Shown: piece after piece, positions 12,409-26,650 of the stretch | How the letters are laid out: every line of letters begins with the position of its first letter | Position numbering within the stretch: the stretch's first letter is position 1 | From: Colletotrichum lupini | Lineage: Eukaryota; Ascomycota; Sordariomycetes; Glomerellales; Glomerellaceae | Assembly: GCF_023278565.1 (NCBI RefSeq) | Contig: NC_064672.1 | Location: forward strand, 1,116,001-1,180,000 | DNA length: 64,000 bases | Direction of reading: 5' to 3' | The notes under the pieces: generated by a model | Told to the model about the DNA's origin: nothing | Seen by the model: the letters and a program-made list of their open reading frames with translations, nothing else | The model's database searches: none | Program-made: the position numbers and the translations under genes

Positions 12409-15400
12409 GGCCCCTATTCTAAAAGTAGTTTATAAATAAGGTATACTATCTTTCTTATTCTTTAGTTTAGCTACCGGGCTAGGTTAGTTATTATTATATA
12501 ATATACTACTTAATATTAATTATGCCCTAGTACGGCTATATAGCGCTATATAGCGGATAGAATATAACTTTATCTTAGTATTATAAGTATACGCTATTTA
12601 TTGTTATAACTTCTTAAGTAAGTAATATAAAGTATATCGGGCTAGTTATACCTTGCCCTTTCGTTCGGACGACCCTTAATAAGTTAAGTCGGGCTTGTTT
12701 ATTATTAAATTTCCTTTGCGAATATTTAGTTTTAATACGTATTGCGTTCTCGGTATCTAGCTAACTCTTTTATAATATATAATCTCTAACTTAGAAATAG
12801 ATTATATATAATATATACTCAACGGGGTCTTAACTAACCATATAAATATAGAGGCTTATATACCCTTAGCTTTTATAGTTAGTAAATAGTTCTTATATAA
12901 ATATAAAAGCCTAAGCGAACTACCTACGTTGCCGCGCAAATACTATATAACGAGTTTCTTATTTATTATAAGTATAGCTAGCTCGATATTCTTATATACT
13001 ATAATAGTTATAGAGCCGACGTTATTAATAAATAGTACTTTAGAGAACCCCCGACCCGGCCTTTTTTATTAGCCTAGCTTATAGCGCTTATAGCCCGGTT
13101 TTAGGGGATATCTTATACTATGCCCTACCTTATACATTTTATAAAGCACCCCCGTTCGTAATATAATTAATAAACCGCGTCTTAACGTAAGTAGCGTACT
13201 CTTATATATAATAACTTATTATAATAATAATCGGAATAGTAATATACGTAGTTTTTAAAAAGGTCGGAATATATATACATTACTCTAAAGTATATCCTAT
13301 ACGTAGCTATTAGGGTAGCTATCGTAAGTTTACTAATATTAGTAATAAAGAAACCTACTAACGAGGGTTCGGTAACTAAACACTACCACTACGAACGGTA
13401 CTAAGGTATAGACGTACTAAGACATAAGGCCTTTATAAATATTACTAACTAACTTACTAGCTAAGTAATATATAAAAGAGCGACTATTTAATAAGGAGGA
13501 TACTTCCTCGCTATTATAACTAAGCGGATAACTAAAGTACTCGAATTTTATACGTACTATATACTTAAAATTATAACTATACTTAATAAGGATAATTACT
13601 AAGCTCTAAGTTAATAAGAGATCTAGAAACGTTAAAAAACTCGTAAACTCGTAAATTCTTAAATAACTATACCTTAGCGTTCGTTTTAAATACCTCTACC
13701 ACCCGCCCTCTATATTTTCCTGAGTAATTTCTTATGTATATCGTTTAGACTTAGCCCTTAGAAAGTCGGCCTCTATATATAGGTTACTACTTTTTATATA
13801 AAAATATTAGCTTACTAATATATGCGTACTCTAGACGTAGAGTTCTTTAGGTTAGTACGTTTTATAATAGTTTCCGCTTCGCTTTTCTTTTTTAGATTAT
13901 TATTACGAGGATTATAATCTATTATTTAAATATAATCGGGGACGTTAATACTACCCACGTCGAGGCGCTATTTTCGTAACTTTAAACTCGTTAATGCGTA
14001 TTTAATATACGATAATAATATATTCTTATCCTTAAATATAAGAAGATTACGTCGTCTCCGGGGTCGTAGCTTAGTAGCTCGGTCCTTATTATTATTAATA
14101 CTACGGCTATTAGTAAAGTATTTATAATAAATACTAATATACTCTACGCACTAGGCCTCGGACCTAGATATATTAAATTATTATCGTAATTATTACCCGA
14201 CTTTTAAACTATTATCCTTATTACTAATACTATATCTATTTACTAAGTATTTATAGTCTATAGTTTATAGCTTAGGATATATACTAATATAACGTTTTAA
14301 AAAAATCCGCCGCTCGATAGTAAGTCTTTATAAGGATAGTAAAAAAAGCTCGGACTACGTTAACTATCCTATCCTATACTAATTAAAACGGGCGGGATTA
14401 AGTCTCCTAACCTCTATACTATTTATTCTTACGGAATCTAGGCCAGTTTATAGACTACTCTACTCTACGCTTTTCTAAGCGTATAGTTATTTATTAAGTA
14501 TTTACGTTCTTAGCTAAATATTAATAACTATATTACTTAAATAGTCGCGCAAAAGATTAGTATAGTAGCCGATATTAAAAAAAAGCAGATTAAGTAAAAT
14601 AGAGCACTATACTTATACTAATATATATAAATAATTCGTTATGCTAAGGATCTGTCTATAGTAATACTATGTCTAAGATAAACCTTAGCCCGAAAACTCG
14701 TTATCCTTTATTATACTATTGTTATAGTAGTACTATTATACGTCTTCTCCTCTTTTATTAAATACGACCCCTACCGCTTTAATTTTAGTTTTTTATACCG
14801 TGCGTCCTCGTTATTATTATTATTATTGTTTTAACGTCGTTTTTTATAATAATTAGAAATACTAAAGCACTACTTAAGCTTTTAGCTCCGTACTAATTAC
14901 TATATAGTAAATAGCGAGCCGCTAATATTACGACCCTTATTAGTAGTTTTTTATAAATAAATAACGAGCGACTTTTATAAACTAGCTACGCAAAACTTTA
15001 TATCTAAACGAAAATAGTTAATTAAAAAGGCTATTAAGTATAACGCAAAATTATAAGCTATTTTATAACTACTAATATAGAAGTACGCTTTATTTTTAGC
15101 GAGCTATTATATTAATTTAGTTAGGCTCTTAGAGCGGGCGCTTAGTTAATAACGAATCTACTTATAGTAATCGTAGCCCTTATTAAAAAATAGGTATAGC
15201 TACGAAGTATATAGTTCAAATATAAAAAGCTCTACCCTCGCGTATAATACAAAACGTCTTAAAATAAATAAGCTTTTAAAAGTATACTTATTATCTTATT
15301 TATTATTAAAGCTAAATAAGCTATTTAACGGCGGCTCAGAACTTTTAAACTAGATATTAAAATAGAAAAACGTATTAAATCGACTTACTTTCCCTTATAT

Positions 15401-15720
15401 AATAACTTATTATTAAGCGTTTTTATTATACTTCTAAAACGCCTATACTAAATAAAAAATGAAATAGTCTTATTACTTACCGCTAAGTAAGTTTAAAGAG
15501 GAGCTAGTACTTATTAAGGTTAAAAGGCTTTGGTATAGTATTTTAAAAAAAAAGGAAGGCTACTTTTTATAATATAATTAAAAATAGGTTATTAATTACT
15601 AAGCCGCCGTTTTAAAAAGTACCGAGGCCGTTAATAAACTAAGGTATAAAATAGTTATAGTATTATTAGCGGCGTTTTATAATACTTAGCTATAATTATT
15701 TTTTATATTATTTGATTATA
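12409..15720. other. RIP-degraded repeat DNA, unassigned
   Basis: AT-rich, stop-dense sequence without a protein motif I can name. It lies between the chromovirus 3' LTR and a long purine tract. If the purine tract is an old poly(A) tail, this stretch would be the body of a LINE-type element, but I found no RT motif to support that. Confidence 0.5.
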
Positions 15721-16036
<316 letters not shown>

Positions 16037-19000
16037 ACTAGTACGGATTACGGAGTAGCGGTTATATATTAAATATTATAAACTAAATTAGCTATTTAAT
16101 TATCAAAAGCTATAGGCCGTATATAAAATTACGTAAGAAATTATACATATCTTTTATAAAGCTACGCGGCCCTTATTAGTAATTATTTTTAAGAGTTTAT
16201 AGTTTATATAGTCTATTAGTATCGGCTCGCGCGCTTTAAATAGCCTTAATAAGGATAGAAATAGGGACGGAAACGTAAATAGAAATAAGGAGGCTACCGT
16301 AATCGCCGGCCCGCTAGCCTACTCTATTATAATTAATAAAAATATAAGCGCTTACGTTTTATATAGTAATAACTATTATACTAACTATAGTACTTATCGT
16401 ATCGGCCGCTAAGTAGTTAGCAATACTTTTATTAAAGCTAAACATATTTCGCAAAGCTTTTTTAATATATTATAATAAGTATTTATTATTAAATAAAAAT
16501 AAAACTATAGTACGTATAACTATAGTAAAAAAGGGGATCCGTATTATTAGTTATATAAGAGGGCTTATAATAAGAATAGATAGAACGTAGCAAGGTATAA
16601 ACGCGTAGTTTAAAAAGGACTCGAAGTAAGTAATATATTTATTTACTATTTACCTATTAATATAGAGGGCGCCGGCGCTAATAGTACTTATTACGATTAG
16701 TAAGCTAGGGGGGTTTTTTATATTTTTATTTATAATAATAACGGTATCCCGTAATATACCTAAGCTCGTCCTAAAAACGACGTTAAAGTTCTATTATATT
16801 AAATAGCCGGGTAGCTTAATATTATTTTTGAGCTACTTCAATATTTTAAAAGAGTACTTACCCCGCGTCCCGCTATTATTAATATATAAAACCCGTACTA
16901 ACGTAGTATCCGGCTTTATATATATTTATATATTAATATTTTATTTATAAAAAATATACTTAGCTATTTTAATAAGCTATAGGTCGGCCGCGCTTACGAC
17001 GCTAAATACTTTAATATAATATAAATAATAACTATAGTTATATATAAAAAAGACTTATAGAGCGCGCTATGAATAAAAGTAGTATATATTATTAAACCGA
17101 AGCTAGACCTAGTCCTCTATAAAAGTAGTAATAAGTTATTAGTATAGCGACGCTAAGACTTAGCCTACCGTTAGTTATTGAAATATATGGACTATCTAGG
17201 CCTTAACTATTTTAATAAACTAAAATAGTAAAAGAAAGTTAGTAAACTTTTCGTATATAAGGATAGTAATATTATATATATTATAATACGCGTCTTTATA
17301 AAATATTTAAAAAACGTTGCGCGGATTAAAAATTACGGGCTATTAATAAGGACTAAAAGTAACGTATACTTATAAACATACGGTATATACTTAGAGGGTA
17401 CTAGTTTAATAAAAAGCTAGAGGTAATAACTAGTATAGCAAATCTCTTTAGGTTATTAATAAAGTTATAATATATAAAGAACCCTATAAAGTATATCAAT
17501 AAATTAGCTATTACTAAGATATTAAGCTAAGAAATAGTAAAGAAGTTAAGGGGCGGCGCACTAGTATTACTAATATACTCTATAATATAATAAAAAAGGC
17601 TAGTAAAATAAATAGCTAAGAAAAGGTAGTTAGTAAGTACGTACTTAACTCGTTTTATTTTTATTATATAAAATAGCTCGTTACTAAGGATATCCTAATA
17701 TAAAGAATTAAGGTAGTATTGAAAAAACTTAAGTATTTTATTAGCTAGGCTAATAACCTAAATACTATAGAATCGTTTAGATATATAGGCATTTATCCTT
17801 TTATAAATTAATTATAATAAGTAATTATATATAGAATCCTCTCTATTATTATTTATAACGATTATTAACTAGGGCTTTACTAATAATATAAATAGTATAC
17901 TTAGGTTTAGTTACGACATAAGACGCTAAGTAACGACCTCTACACTACTAATATTATCAATAAAAGAATATATAATATTAATAAACGGGAGAAGTATATA
18001 ATTATAGATTTAATTACTAGCTTTTATCATTATAAGTAGTATTACGGACGGTATTATAAATAATATAATAAATATAGTACTTTTATTATAAAAGATCGAT
18101 AGTAGCCTTATTACGATTTTATAATAGAGCGTAGATTTCCTTAGCTTTCTAAGCTACTTATAAAGTAGAACGTTAGTATTAGTAATTAGCGTCGGCCTTA
18201 TATTAAACGCGCTAACTAGAGCCTTATTAAAATAGATCTCGCTATAGCCCTAGGTTATATTAGGCTTAGTAATATTTATACCGAGTTTTTATAAAATAAC
18301 CTACTTAGCTACGTTTTTAATTATTAAAAGGATACTTAGGTATTAGCTATCTAAGTATAGTAGATTATTTAGTAGTCTTTAAGTACGATCCGAGCTTTTA
18401 ATACCGTATACTTAGTTTTCAATAGCTACGCGTAGCTAATTAGTATATTTATAACGGGTTATATTACGTACCAAATAAGGGTCGTTAGCTATACTAAGTA
18501 AACGAGGCGCGTATCTATTTTATAAATAGTATAAAAAGTAACTTAGAAGCTAAAATAAGCTAAGTAAATAGGACTTAAGCCCAATAACCTAGATAAATTT
18601 CTAATTATTTACAATCTAATGACTAATACTTTATAGCTATTTGCGTTAGAATCTTTTTTTATTAAAAATTAAGTATAGGTCTATCCGGCTTCGTAAGCGA
18701 GCGTTTTAATATATATTAAGAAAGGGAAGATCGAATCAATATATATATTCTCTAGTATACTAGTATATTTCTTATCCGCTATTTATATTTCTATTTCTAT
18801 ACCGTTTAGATAGTAGCCCTTCTATGCCCTCTAGTACTATAACGTACTCCTAGTTTATCAAAACTAGATTTAATTATTAAATCTCTTATTATATAAACGT
18901 TTTTAATAGTAAACTAAAGCCTATACTTATACTTATCTATATAAAAATAAACGCTATTAGGGCGTATAATAATAATATATTATTTATATCTATTTAATAA

Positions 19001-22000
19001 AATTATTATTAGTTATAGAAATAGCTATGATAAAGCTAATAAAAGTAGCGCTTATTATTTAGGTTCTAAGCCTATAGCGGATTATATATATACTCTAAGC
19101 TATTTTACGTCGAAGTTATTAGTATTAGTATTAAATAATTAGTAAAGGTTCCGCTTTTAGGCTAGCTACTCTCGGGTAACGTAAAATTACTATTAAATAA
19201 CTAAAACCTATTATCGTTATAATTACTTCTAGATATATTTTTATTTAAATAATCTTATAAAATAGGCGCGTAAAAGAGAAGAGGTAATATAATACTAATC
19301 TTCTATTTATATAACCCCTCTACTTATTTTTTACAACTCGCCTAGCGATCCGTTCGGGGTTTACGTATTAATTAGAACTCCGTTAACCCTATTTCTACGA
19401 GCTATTAAAAAGAGCCTTTCCGTTCTACTTATTAAAAGGCCTATATAATATAAATTATAACTTAATAAAAAAGACTAGACCGTTATAACGCTAGTATAAC
19501 TCGCTAGCGTACTTTATTTATACTTAAGTTCGAATAAACGCTATTTTTCTATCTTTTACCTCCCTTATTAGCCCTCTTAGTATTTTCCTTAAATTAGTAA
19601 TAAAGTTCGCCTAGTCTTATTACCTTTTTTTTTTTATTATAGAGTATAATATAAATAAGTTATATATACGTTATTTTTTACTTACCTTTATCTAACTACT
19701 TATCAACGGATAGTAATAATTCGATAGCTATTTTAATTAGATATAAAAAGGCCGGGTCTATACTAAAGCTATAGTTTAGCGTACTATATTATATTAGTAT
19801 TAGTTAAAGCTAGGATTACTTATTACCTTAGCCTACGCTCTTATTTTTATAAAATATATAGTCGTATAGTAATTAAAAGGGTTAAGGAGATATATACTTA
19901 AAAAGAAAAAGGGACGTATAAATAGGGTCTATTAAATCGAGTTATTTACTACTTAATAATAAATAAGCCCTATATTTAAATTAAATAGTCGAGGCATTTA
20001 GCTATACTTATAAGCGTTAGTAAATCCGACGAATTTACTTATTTAATAAACGCTCTTATTTCGCGCTCTTATTTATAAACTTTAGCTTATTACTTTTCCT
20101 ATTTATATTCTCTTAGTCGTTAATAATATAATATCTAGCGCTAGAAATAAATTCCTTTTAAAAATAAACGCACTTTTTTTACTATACGCTTACTACGAAT
20201 CGGGTATTATTGAAAACCTATTAATAAAAAACTATAAACTATTACTAATTTATACCGCTATATAGCGCTACGTCCTACTTTATTAATAATAGGATCTAAG
20301 TATATATTTCGTTACTAAAGACCTACTTTTATATTAAACGAGAGAGTTATGGCTATTTATAATAAAAAGCCGAATTTAAATATTATTATATAGGGGGCTT
20401 ATAGGCTATGCCGTAGCTAGTAGTTAATTATTATTTTAATACTATTTCTAAATATATACTAAAGAAACCTACCCCCTTCCCGGGGCTAAGACCGTGCCTT
20501 AGCGGGCTCGCTTTCTAAAAGGCTATAGGGGCCTATTTAACTTCCTAACTAATAGTACTTAGAAAGAACGGCTACTATCGTATTAATAAGTAAATAGCTA
20601 AAAACGGCTACGGCTCTAAGTATTTAGCCCGGCTTAGTATAACGTAGGACGGGCTCCGTGCGCATTATTACTAAAATATAACGGGCTTTTAAAGTTCGTT
20701 AATTACTATTTATCTTATTATATAGTATATAAAGTACGCTCTTAATTAAGCGTCTATAAGGCTAGCGTTATAGTAGTTAAAAAGTACTAATAGTCGCTAG
20801 TATTAGGTCGTCTTCGACTCCCCTTTCTATTAATTTATTATTTATTACTAGTTTAGTATTAGAATCAAACTATAATAAAAATACCGCCTAGTAAACTACT
20901 TATAAGTAAAGGAATAGGGCTATAGCTCTATATAATTAAAAAATAAATAGGCGAAATCTAAGTATTTATTATAATAAAAAGCTATAAAGATCTTGATACT
21001 TATTAAAAGTACCGCTTACTAAAAGGCCTAGAGTTTTATACAAAGAAAATATTATTATAATATAAGGCCTCGGTAGTAATACGGCCTCGAAAATAGTAGC
21101 TAAAGTATTAATAACCTTTTTAATATAACTTTTAGAATATATATAATAGTTTCTATCTCTAAATAAAAATACCGTACTTAATTTATATCCTAAACTCGTT
21201 ATTATATAACTTATTTTATAACTCGTTACGCCGCTTTTAAGTAATTAGATACTAGTTAAACGCTAATGCTTAATAATAGCGATATTTTTACGTATTTTAA
21301 CTTTGCGTCGCTTTTTTTTTATAGATAAGTTATAGTAATATACCCTAGTAATAACCCTTTATTATAGATTATTATAGCTTAACATAGCTTATTATAAATT
21401 CTTAATACTATTTAATTATCCTTTTTTTTATAAATTATTATTATATATTATTACTACGCTTAGAATAGGTAGGTAGTAAGAAGGGCGGCACGTTAAGAGC
21501 TATATAGGATTACTAATCGACCTTTATTATAGTCGTTATAAGTATACCGTTACCTATATACTACGGCCCGGGGCCGCTATCTTTACGTATTTACGTCTTA
21601 TATTACTTTAGTTTATTAATAAACTAAGTTTATTTATATTTTAAACTATCCTTATTAAAAAAGCTCTTTAACGCTATAGACTAATATCGGGGCTAGATAC
21701 TAATAAGTAATAAATATAAACTAAGTAAGCTCGTATATAATATCGCTATTAACTACTTAATAAATAACTATATTATAATATTAATATAGTCCTACGTCTT
21801 ATTAAACATAGTACTATACTCTACTAAGTATTTAACCCGGATTACTAACGTTACGTACGTATTATTTATTATATAAGCCTCCTCTTCTTACCCTTTTATT
21901 AAAATATAAGACCTAATTTATAATAAACTAATATTAAATAATAAAATAATAGCTAAACGTTATTAAAAAGAGATCTTAAGTTATTATATATAGGGGATCG

Positions 22001-22908
22001 GTAAGAGTAAAATAGTAATATCCTTTATTATAATAAGTCCGTTATTAGTATAGCCTATAGTTTATAAGTTTAGATATTAATAGTTAGTAATAGTACGGTC
22101 CTATATTAATTATATAGGTACGTATTACGTTATAAATAGGATAATAAAGAGCGTACTATATAGTAATAAAATAACCTAGAGGCCCTCAGCGATCCTGTAA
22201 AAGGTCTTAAATGAGAAAGTATAACTCAAAAAAAGTATAATTAATAGCTTTATAATAGCTTAAAAAACGGTATAGATTAAAGTTCTAATATATAATATTT
22301 AACTCGGCGTTAGGATAGGATACTCAAATTCGTAAATATCTAGCGGGCCTACATTACTAAACTTTTTAAATAACGACCTTATTATTAACCAGTATTATTT
22401 AATAATATATACTAAAACTAATATTTATAATATATAAATAAATAGTAGCTAAGGTAATAAGGAGTACTTAATAAATAATATTAAAAAGGATTTCTTTAAG
22501 AGTTAGGGTTAGGTACTACTATAAGAATAGTTATATAGTCGTCCTTTTATAAACTACCTATATACTATTTATTTATAAAGAAACGAAGCGTTATAATAAA
22601 TAATATAAGACTATAACTAATAATAAGCGTCTATTAAACTTCCGTCCTTTATAATACTTTAGGGTACTTTTTATATAGTGGTTTTCTTTTCGGCTTTATA
22701 AGTATAAAAGATCGACCTTAACGGGATTACGCTTTTAAAAGAAATTATACGATATGATATACTTTTTAATTATATAATACGCATAATATATTAATAGTAC
22801 GCGCTTAATATAATATAGTAATTTTGATATAAAAACCGCTATTTAATTTAGGATAAGTAAGCTACCCTACGGTAGCGCTAGCTAAAAAGGTTAATAATAG
22901 AGGTCGGT

Positions 22909-22947
22909 TATAATAGTTAGCTATAATAGTTAGCTATAATAATTAGA
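22909..22947. repeat. 13 bp tandem repeat, three units
   Basis: Three consecutive units of tataatagttagc, the third with small changes. Probably slippage in degraded DNA. Confidence 0.7.
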
Positions 22948-23113
22948 AGCGGCCCTTAACTATAGAGGTTCTAAACTTTAATAATAACGTAGAGGTTTTT
23001 AAAAAAAGGGCTAAATAAGCTAATATTTACTACTTTTTTATTATACTAAAGCTCGTAAAGATTCTTTCTATCCTTATCGCTTTTAATATTACTTAAAACT
23101 ACTCTCTATTTAA

Positions 23114-23165
23114 ACTAAATAAATTTACTAAATAAATTTACTAAATAAAGTTACTAAATAAACTT
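23114..23165. repeat. 13 bp tandem repeat, four units
   Basis: Four consecutive units of actaaataaattt; the last two vary at their ends (agtt, actt). Confidence 0.75.
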
Positions 23166-26079
23166 ATTAATATATAAACTACTACCTAGATAGCTAGTTA
23201 GATAACTAGTTAAGAGGTTAGTTAGTTAAAATACTACCTCAATAAGAACCTTACTTAAAAATACTTATAAATAAGTCTACCCCTCTCGGGCTAGGCGCCC
23301 TCTTTAGCTAGCTCGACGCTATAGCTATCGTAACTAATATAAGTATACCTAAAGATTAGTAAAATACTTTTTAATAATACGGAATTTTACTAAATAATAA
23401 TACGAACGCTATAAATAGCTAGGCTAATATAAACGTTAAGATTTAATATATTAACGCTAGTTTAGAAATTATACTTTATAAAGCTAAAAGTCCCTTTAAT
23501 ACGGGCTATATTATAAATATAAGGGAATATATAAGGGGCCCCTTAACTCTTAATAAAAAGGAGTATATAATACGGGATTTAGTTATTTATATAGGTTAGT
23601 ATTAAGAGGTCTTATATACGTTAAAGTAAGTATAGTTTGCCCTCTAAATAGTTACGTAAGGGAAGGTTAGGAGTTTTAATTAGTAGTTAAGTATAGAGCG
23701 TAATATACTTAGTTTTCCTTAATACGTAATATATAATACGGCCCAGGTAAATTGCTCTGTTAGGAGGGTAAATATTATTAATAATACGTCCGTTACTATA
23801 CTATAAAAAAACTTATAAATATTAACTCGAGCCCTTTTTTTATTACGTTTCTATTTTATAATTTTAACGGCCTTTTGTCGTTTTTTAAGCTTATTTCTAT
23901 TATAAAAAGACTACTTAAAGAGCTATATTATTAAGTAATTTAAAAGTAAAATACCTATATCGAGCGCGGAATCTATATCGTATAGAATAGTTAGTTAAAC
24001 CGTAAGCGTGCTCTTAAAAATAATAAAAATAGTATATACGTATAGCTTAATAAAAATAGTAGGCTCTATAATTTATACTTCTATATAACTAGAGAATACT
24101 TAATTCTTAATTATATTATATACTACCTAGGATAATAAGCTCCTTACTAAGTAATATAACTTCTCTTTTTATCAGGGGTATAATATTACGTTTATTATTA
24201 ATAACTATTTACTTTTTTATTAGCTTTGCTTACTAATTACCTCTCTCTTTATTATTATTTTTCTTATATTAGCGTCCTGCCTCTCCCCTTATTATCTTAC
24301 TTATTATACTAATACTACCTCCGCATAGTACTCTTTTTCTTTAATTAAAAAACCCCTATAATAACTAGCCCTAGCCTACTCTTTTTCGTATTCCGTAGTA
24401 TATTTAAAACGCCCGTCTTTATTAAACTTATACTATCTTTTAATATTTCTATAACGAGACGTATAATTACGCCTAATAACGTTTATAAGACCCGTAATAT
24501 AATAGTATTATTACTCCGAGATATTACTCAAAAATAGTACGAATATAATACGTAAAATATCTTTAATAACTTAGGCTCTTATATTAATAAGCTAATTATA
24601 CTTTAGTAGTCTTATACGTTTATAAAACGCGCTAGCTTATTAATAATATTATATGATATAGTATTATTTATCTTAATACCGCGCTATAATAAAATCGACG
24701 CTATTACGGGGTTATTATAGTATATAGAAAGTGCTTAGTTAAGAGTCGTCGTATTATATAAGTCGCGCTTATTAATATTTATATAGCCTAAAAAAAGTAA
24801 TATCTTAGCTTCTTAACGGCGCTATTCTTAAGTTAGCTTTAGTAAGAGGGGCCTTATTTAGTTATAGCATACTAATATATAAACCGCTTAGTTTAGGTAA
24901 GTACTTAATATAAAAAAGAGTTTAATAAGCTATTACTTTACTAATATTATTTTATTATTTATTTTTTAACCCGGGCTAAGAGCGTAAACTCGAGCGGCTT
25001 TTAATCGAATATATAGAGCGCTAAATTAGCCCCCTTAACTAATCTATTTAGTTCGCCCATAACGTCCGCTCTAGCCTTTAATAGTACTAGGGTAGTAGAG
25101 AATATATAGTCCTTATATACTATACTAAGGGCCGTTATATACTATATATTAATTATTATAAGCTAGTTTATATTAACGCCGAATGATACTAGCTAGTTTA
25201 TAACCGTTTTTAGTAATAGAAATAATAAGGAGTAAATTAATAACGTATCCTTATTATTATCGGTCTCGTTTATTTCGATTCTTTTTTTATTAATAAAGTA
25301 TATAATTATTTTAATAAGCTTAGTAATAGCGGCTTAGTAAAAGATATTAATTTTAAACTTAAAAAACTTAAGCCGTGCGCCGTACTAAAAAAGAATTACA
25401 AACGTATTAGCGTGTTTATTAAAAAGAAATAAAAAAATAAGAGTACGTAGCTAGTTCTCTAGAACTTTATTAATATTAATACTGTAATTAAAAAGAAACG
25501 ATATAATATTAATATAGCCTTTAGAAGCTGCTAAATATAAAGCCGTAATAAAGAAAGGGCTATATTAATAGCTCTCGGTTATATATATAATAGCTAGTTT
25601 ATTATAGTTAGTACTAGCTTAAAAAGTATACTATAGCGTAGCGAGGGCTACTTATATATCTCTATAGTTAGTAATAATATTAAAAACGGTAAAGTACTTT
25701 CCTATTTTTATATTATTTTAATAAAGCTTAGGGTTAAAGAACGAATACTAAGTACGTAAGTATTATATGAATACGGACTAGTTATCGAGCTCGTTATAAT
25801 TAAAAACGTACTATATTACGTTTAGGGATATTAACTCTATATAAATAGACTTTATAATAAGTAGCGTTTATTATACTAAGCAATATAATATAATTTATAA
25901 TTAAAGTACGGTATAATAAGAATACGAGGTAGTTACGCTATTACTATAAGGTTACTAACTTTATATTTAATATAAGAATTTAGACTTTGTTATATAAGAC
26001 GGCGCTTTATATTAGAAGTATTTTATATATATATTATAAATCTAAAATTGTTACGAAGATAACTTTGTTTACCTTATTA

Positions 26080-26650
26080 TTCGCCTTATTATCAATATTA
26101 CGTAAGCAAACTATACACCATATTAATCTACGATTTCTGTAGATTATTCTAGGTATTGAATATGTAAGCAATACTGCTTATATAAGCTTACGTGAGCAAT
26201 GGAAAGTACTAGAAGGTAACTGAATAATTTGGAATTTACTCGAGGCGGAATTACGTACTACGATTACGCATTTACTTACGTATACGCTTATTAATTATAT
26301 CATAATTAATAAGCAATGGAATATTCTAGTAGCAGGTTTTTATGCCTATATGTAGGCGTGTATTTACCTACTTAGACCTTTCGTTAAGCAAGCAACTTCT
26401 CATATAGTAATTCAACTATATTACTCTCTTTACTACAAAAACCTCTTTTATATACGCTATTTCCCCTATATTCATATATTCTTGCTTCTATATGAATATT
26501 CACTTTTTATATTCTTTATAAGAATATCCCGCATTACCTCGTTAAAGCTATACGTACTAGAGTAGTACTATTTATCAAGACGAGCTTAAATAAGCCTTTC
26601 TATCCCTTACTTTCACGCTAGATTTTAATATTCAATTATAATAGTAGATC
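26080..26650. repeat. Less-mutated, palindrome-rich segment, possible LTR or MITE
   Basis: This stretch keeps many more CpA and TpG steps than its neighbours (agcaatgg, gtaagcaa) and holds several short palindromes. They include gcttatataagc near 26176 and a 12 bp-arm inverted repeat at 26287-26313. Such structure is common in LTRs and MITEs. No second copy was found in the window, and the edges are estimated by composition only. Confidence 0.4.
26287..26313. repeat. Perfect 12 bp inverted repeat
   Basis: Arms cttattaattat and ataattaataag separated by three bases (atc). It lies inside the less-mutated segment. Confidence 0.85.

Larger units (their letters stand above)
16037..26079. other. 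RIP-degraded repeat DNA, unassigned
   Basis: About 10 kb of AT-rich, stop-dense DNA with the same CpA/TpG depletion as the rest. Several long + strand frames can be read if TAG/TAA are taken as Trp/Gln, for example 17950-21900, but none gave a convincing domain. A weak P-loop-like string (GIGKSK near 22000) is the only motif hint. Short 13 bp tandem repeats at 22909 and 23114 are listed separately. Confidence 0.5.

Noticed and set aside
17950..21900. Very long + strand frame if TAG/TAA are read as Trp/Gln
   Set aside because: In this composition most frames look open once those stops are allowed, so the test has little value; no domain was recognised.
21960..22560. P-loop-like string (GIGKSK) suggesting a Helitron/Pif1 helicase
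   Set aside because: A single short motif in heavily mutated DNA. No Rep (HUH) domain, no other helicase motifs and no Helitron ends were found.
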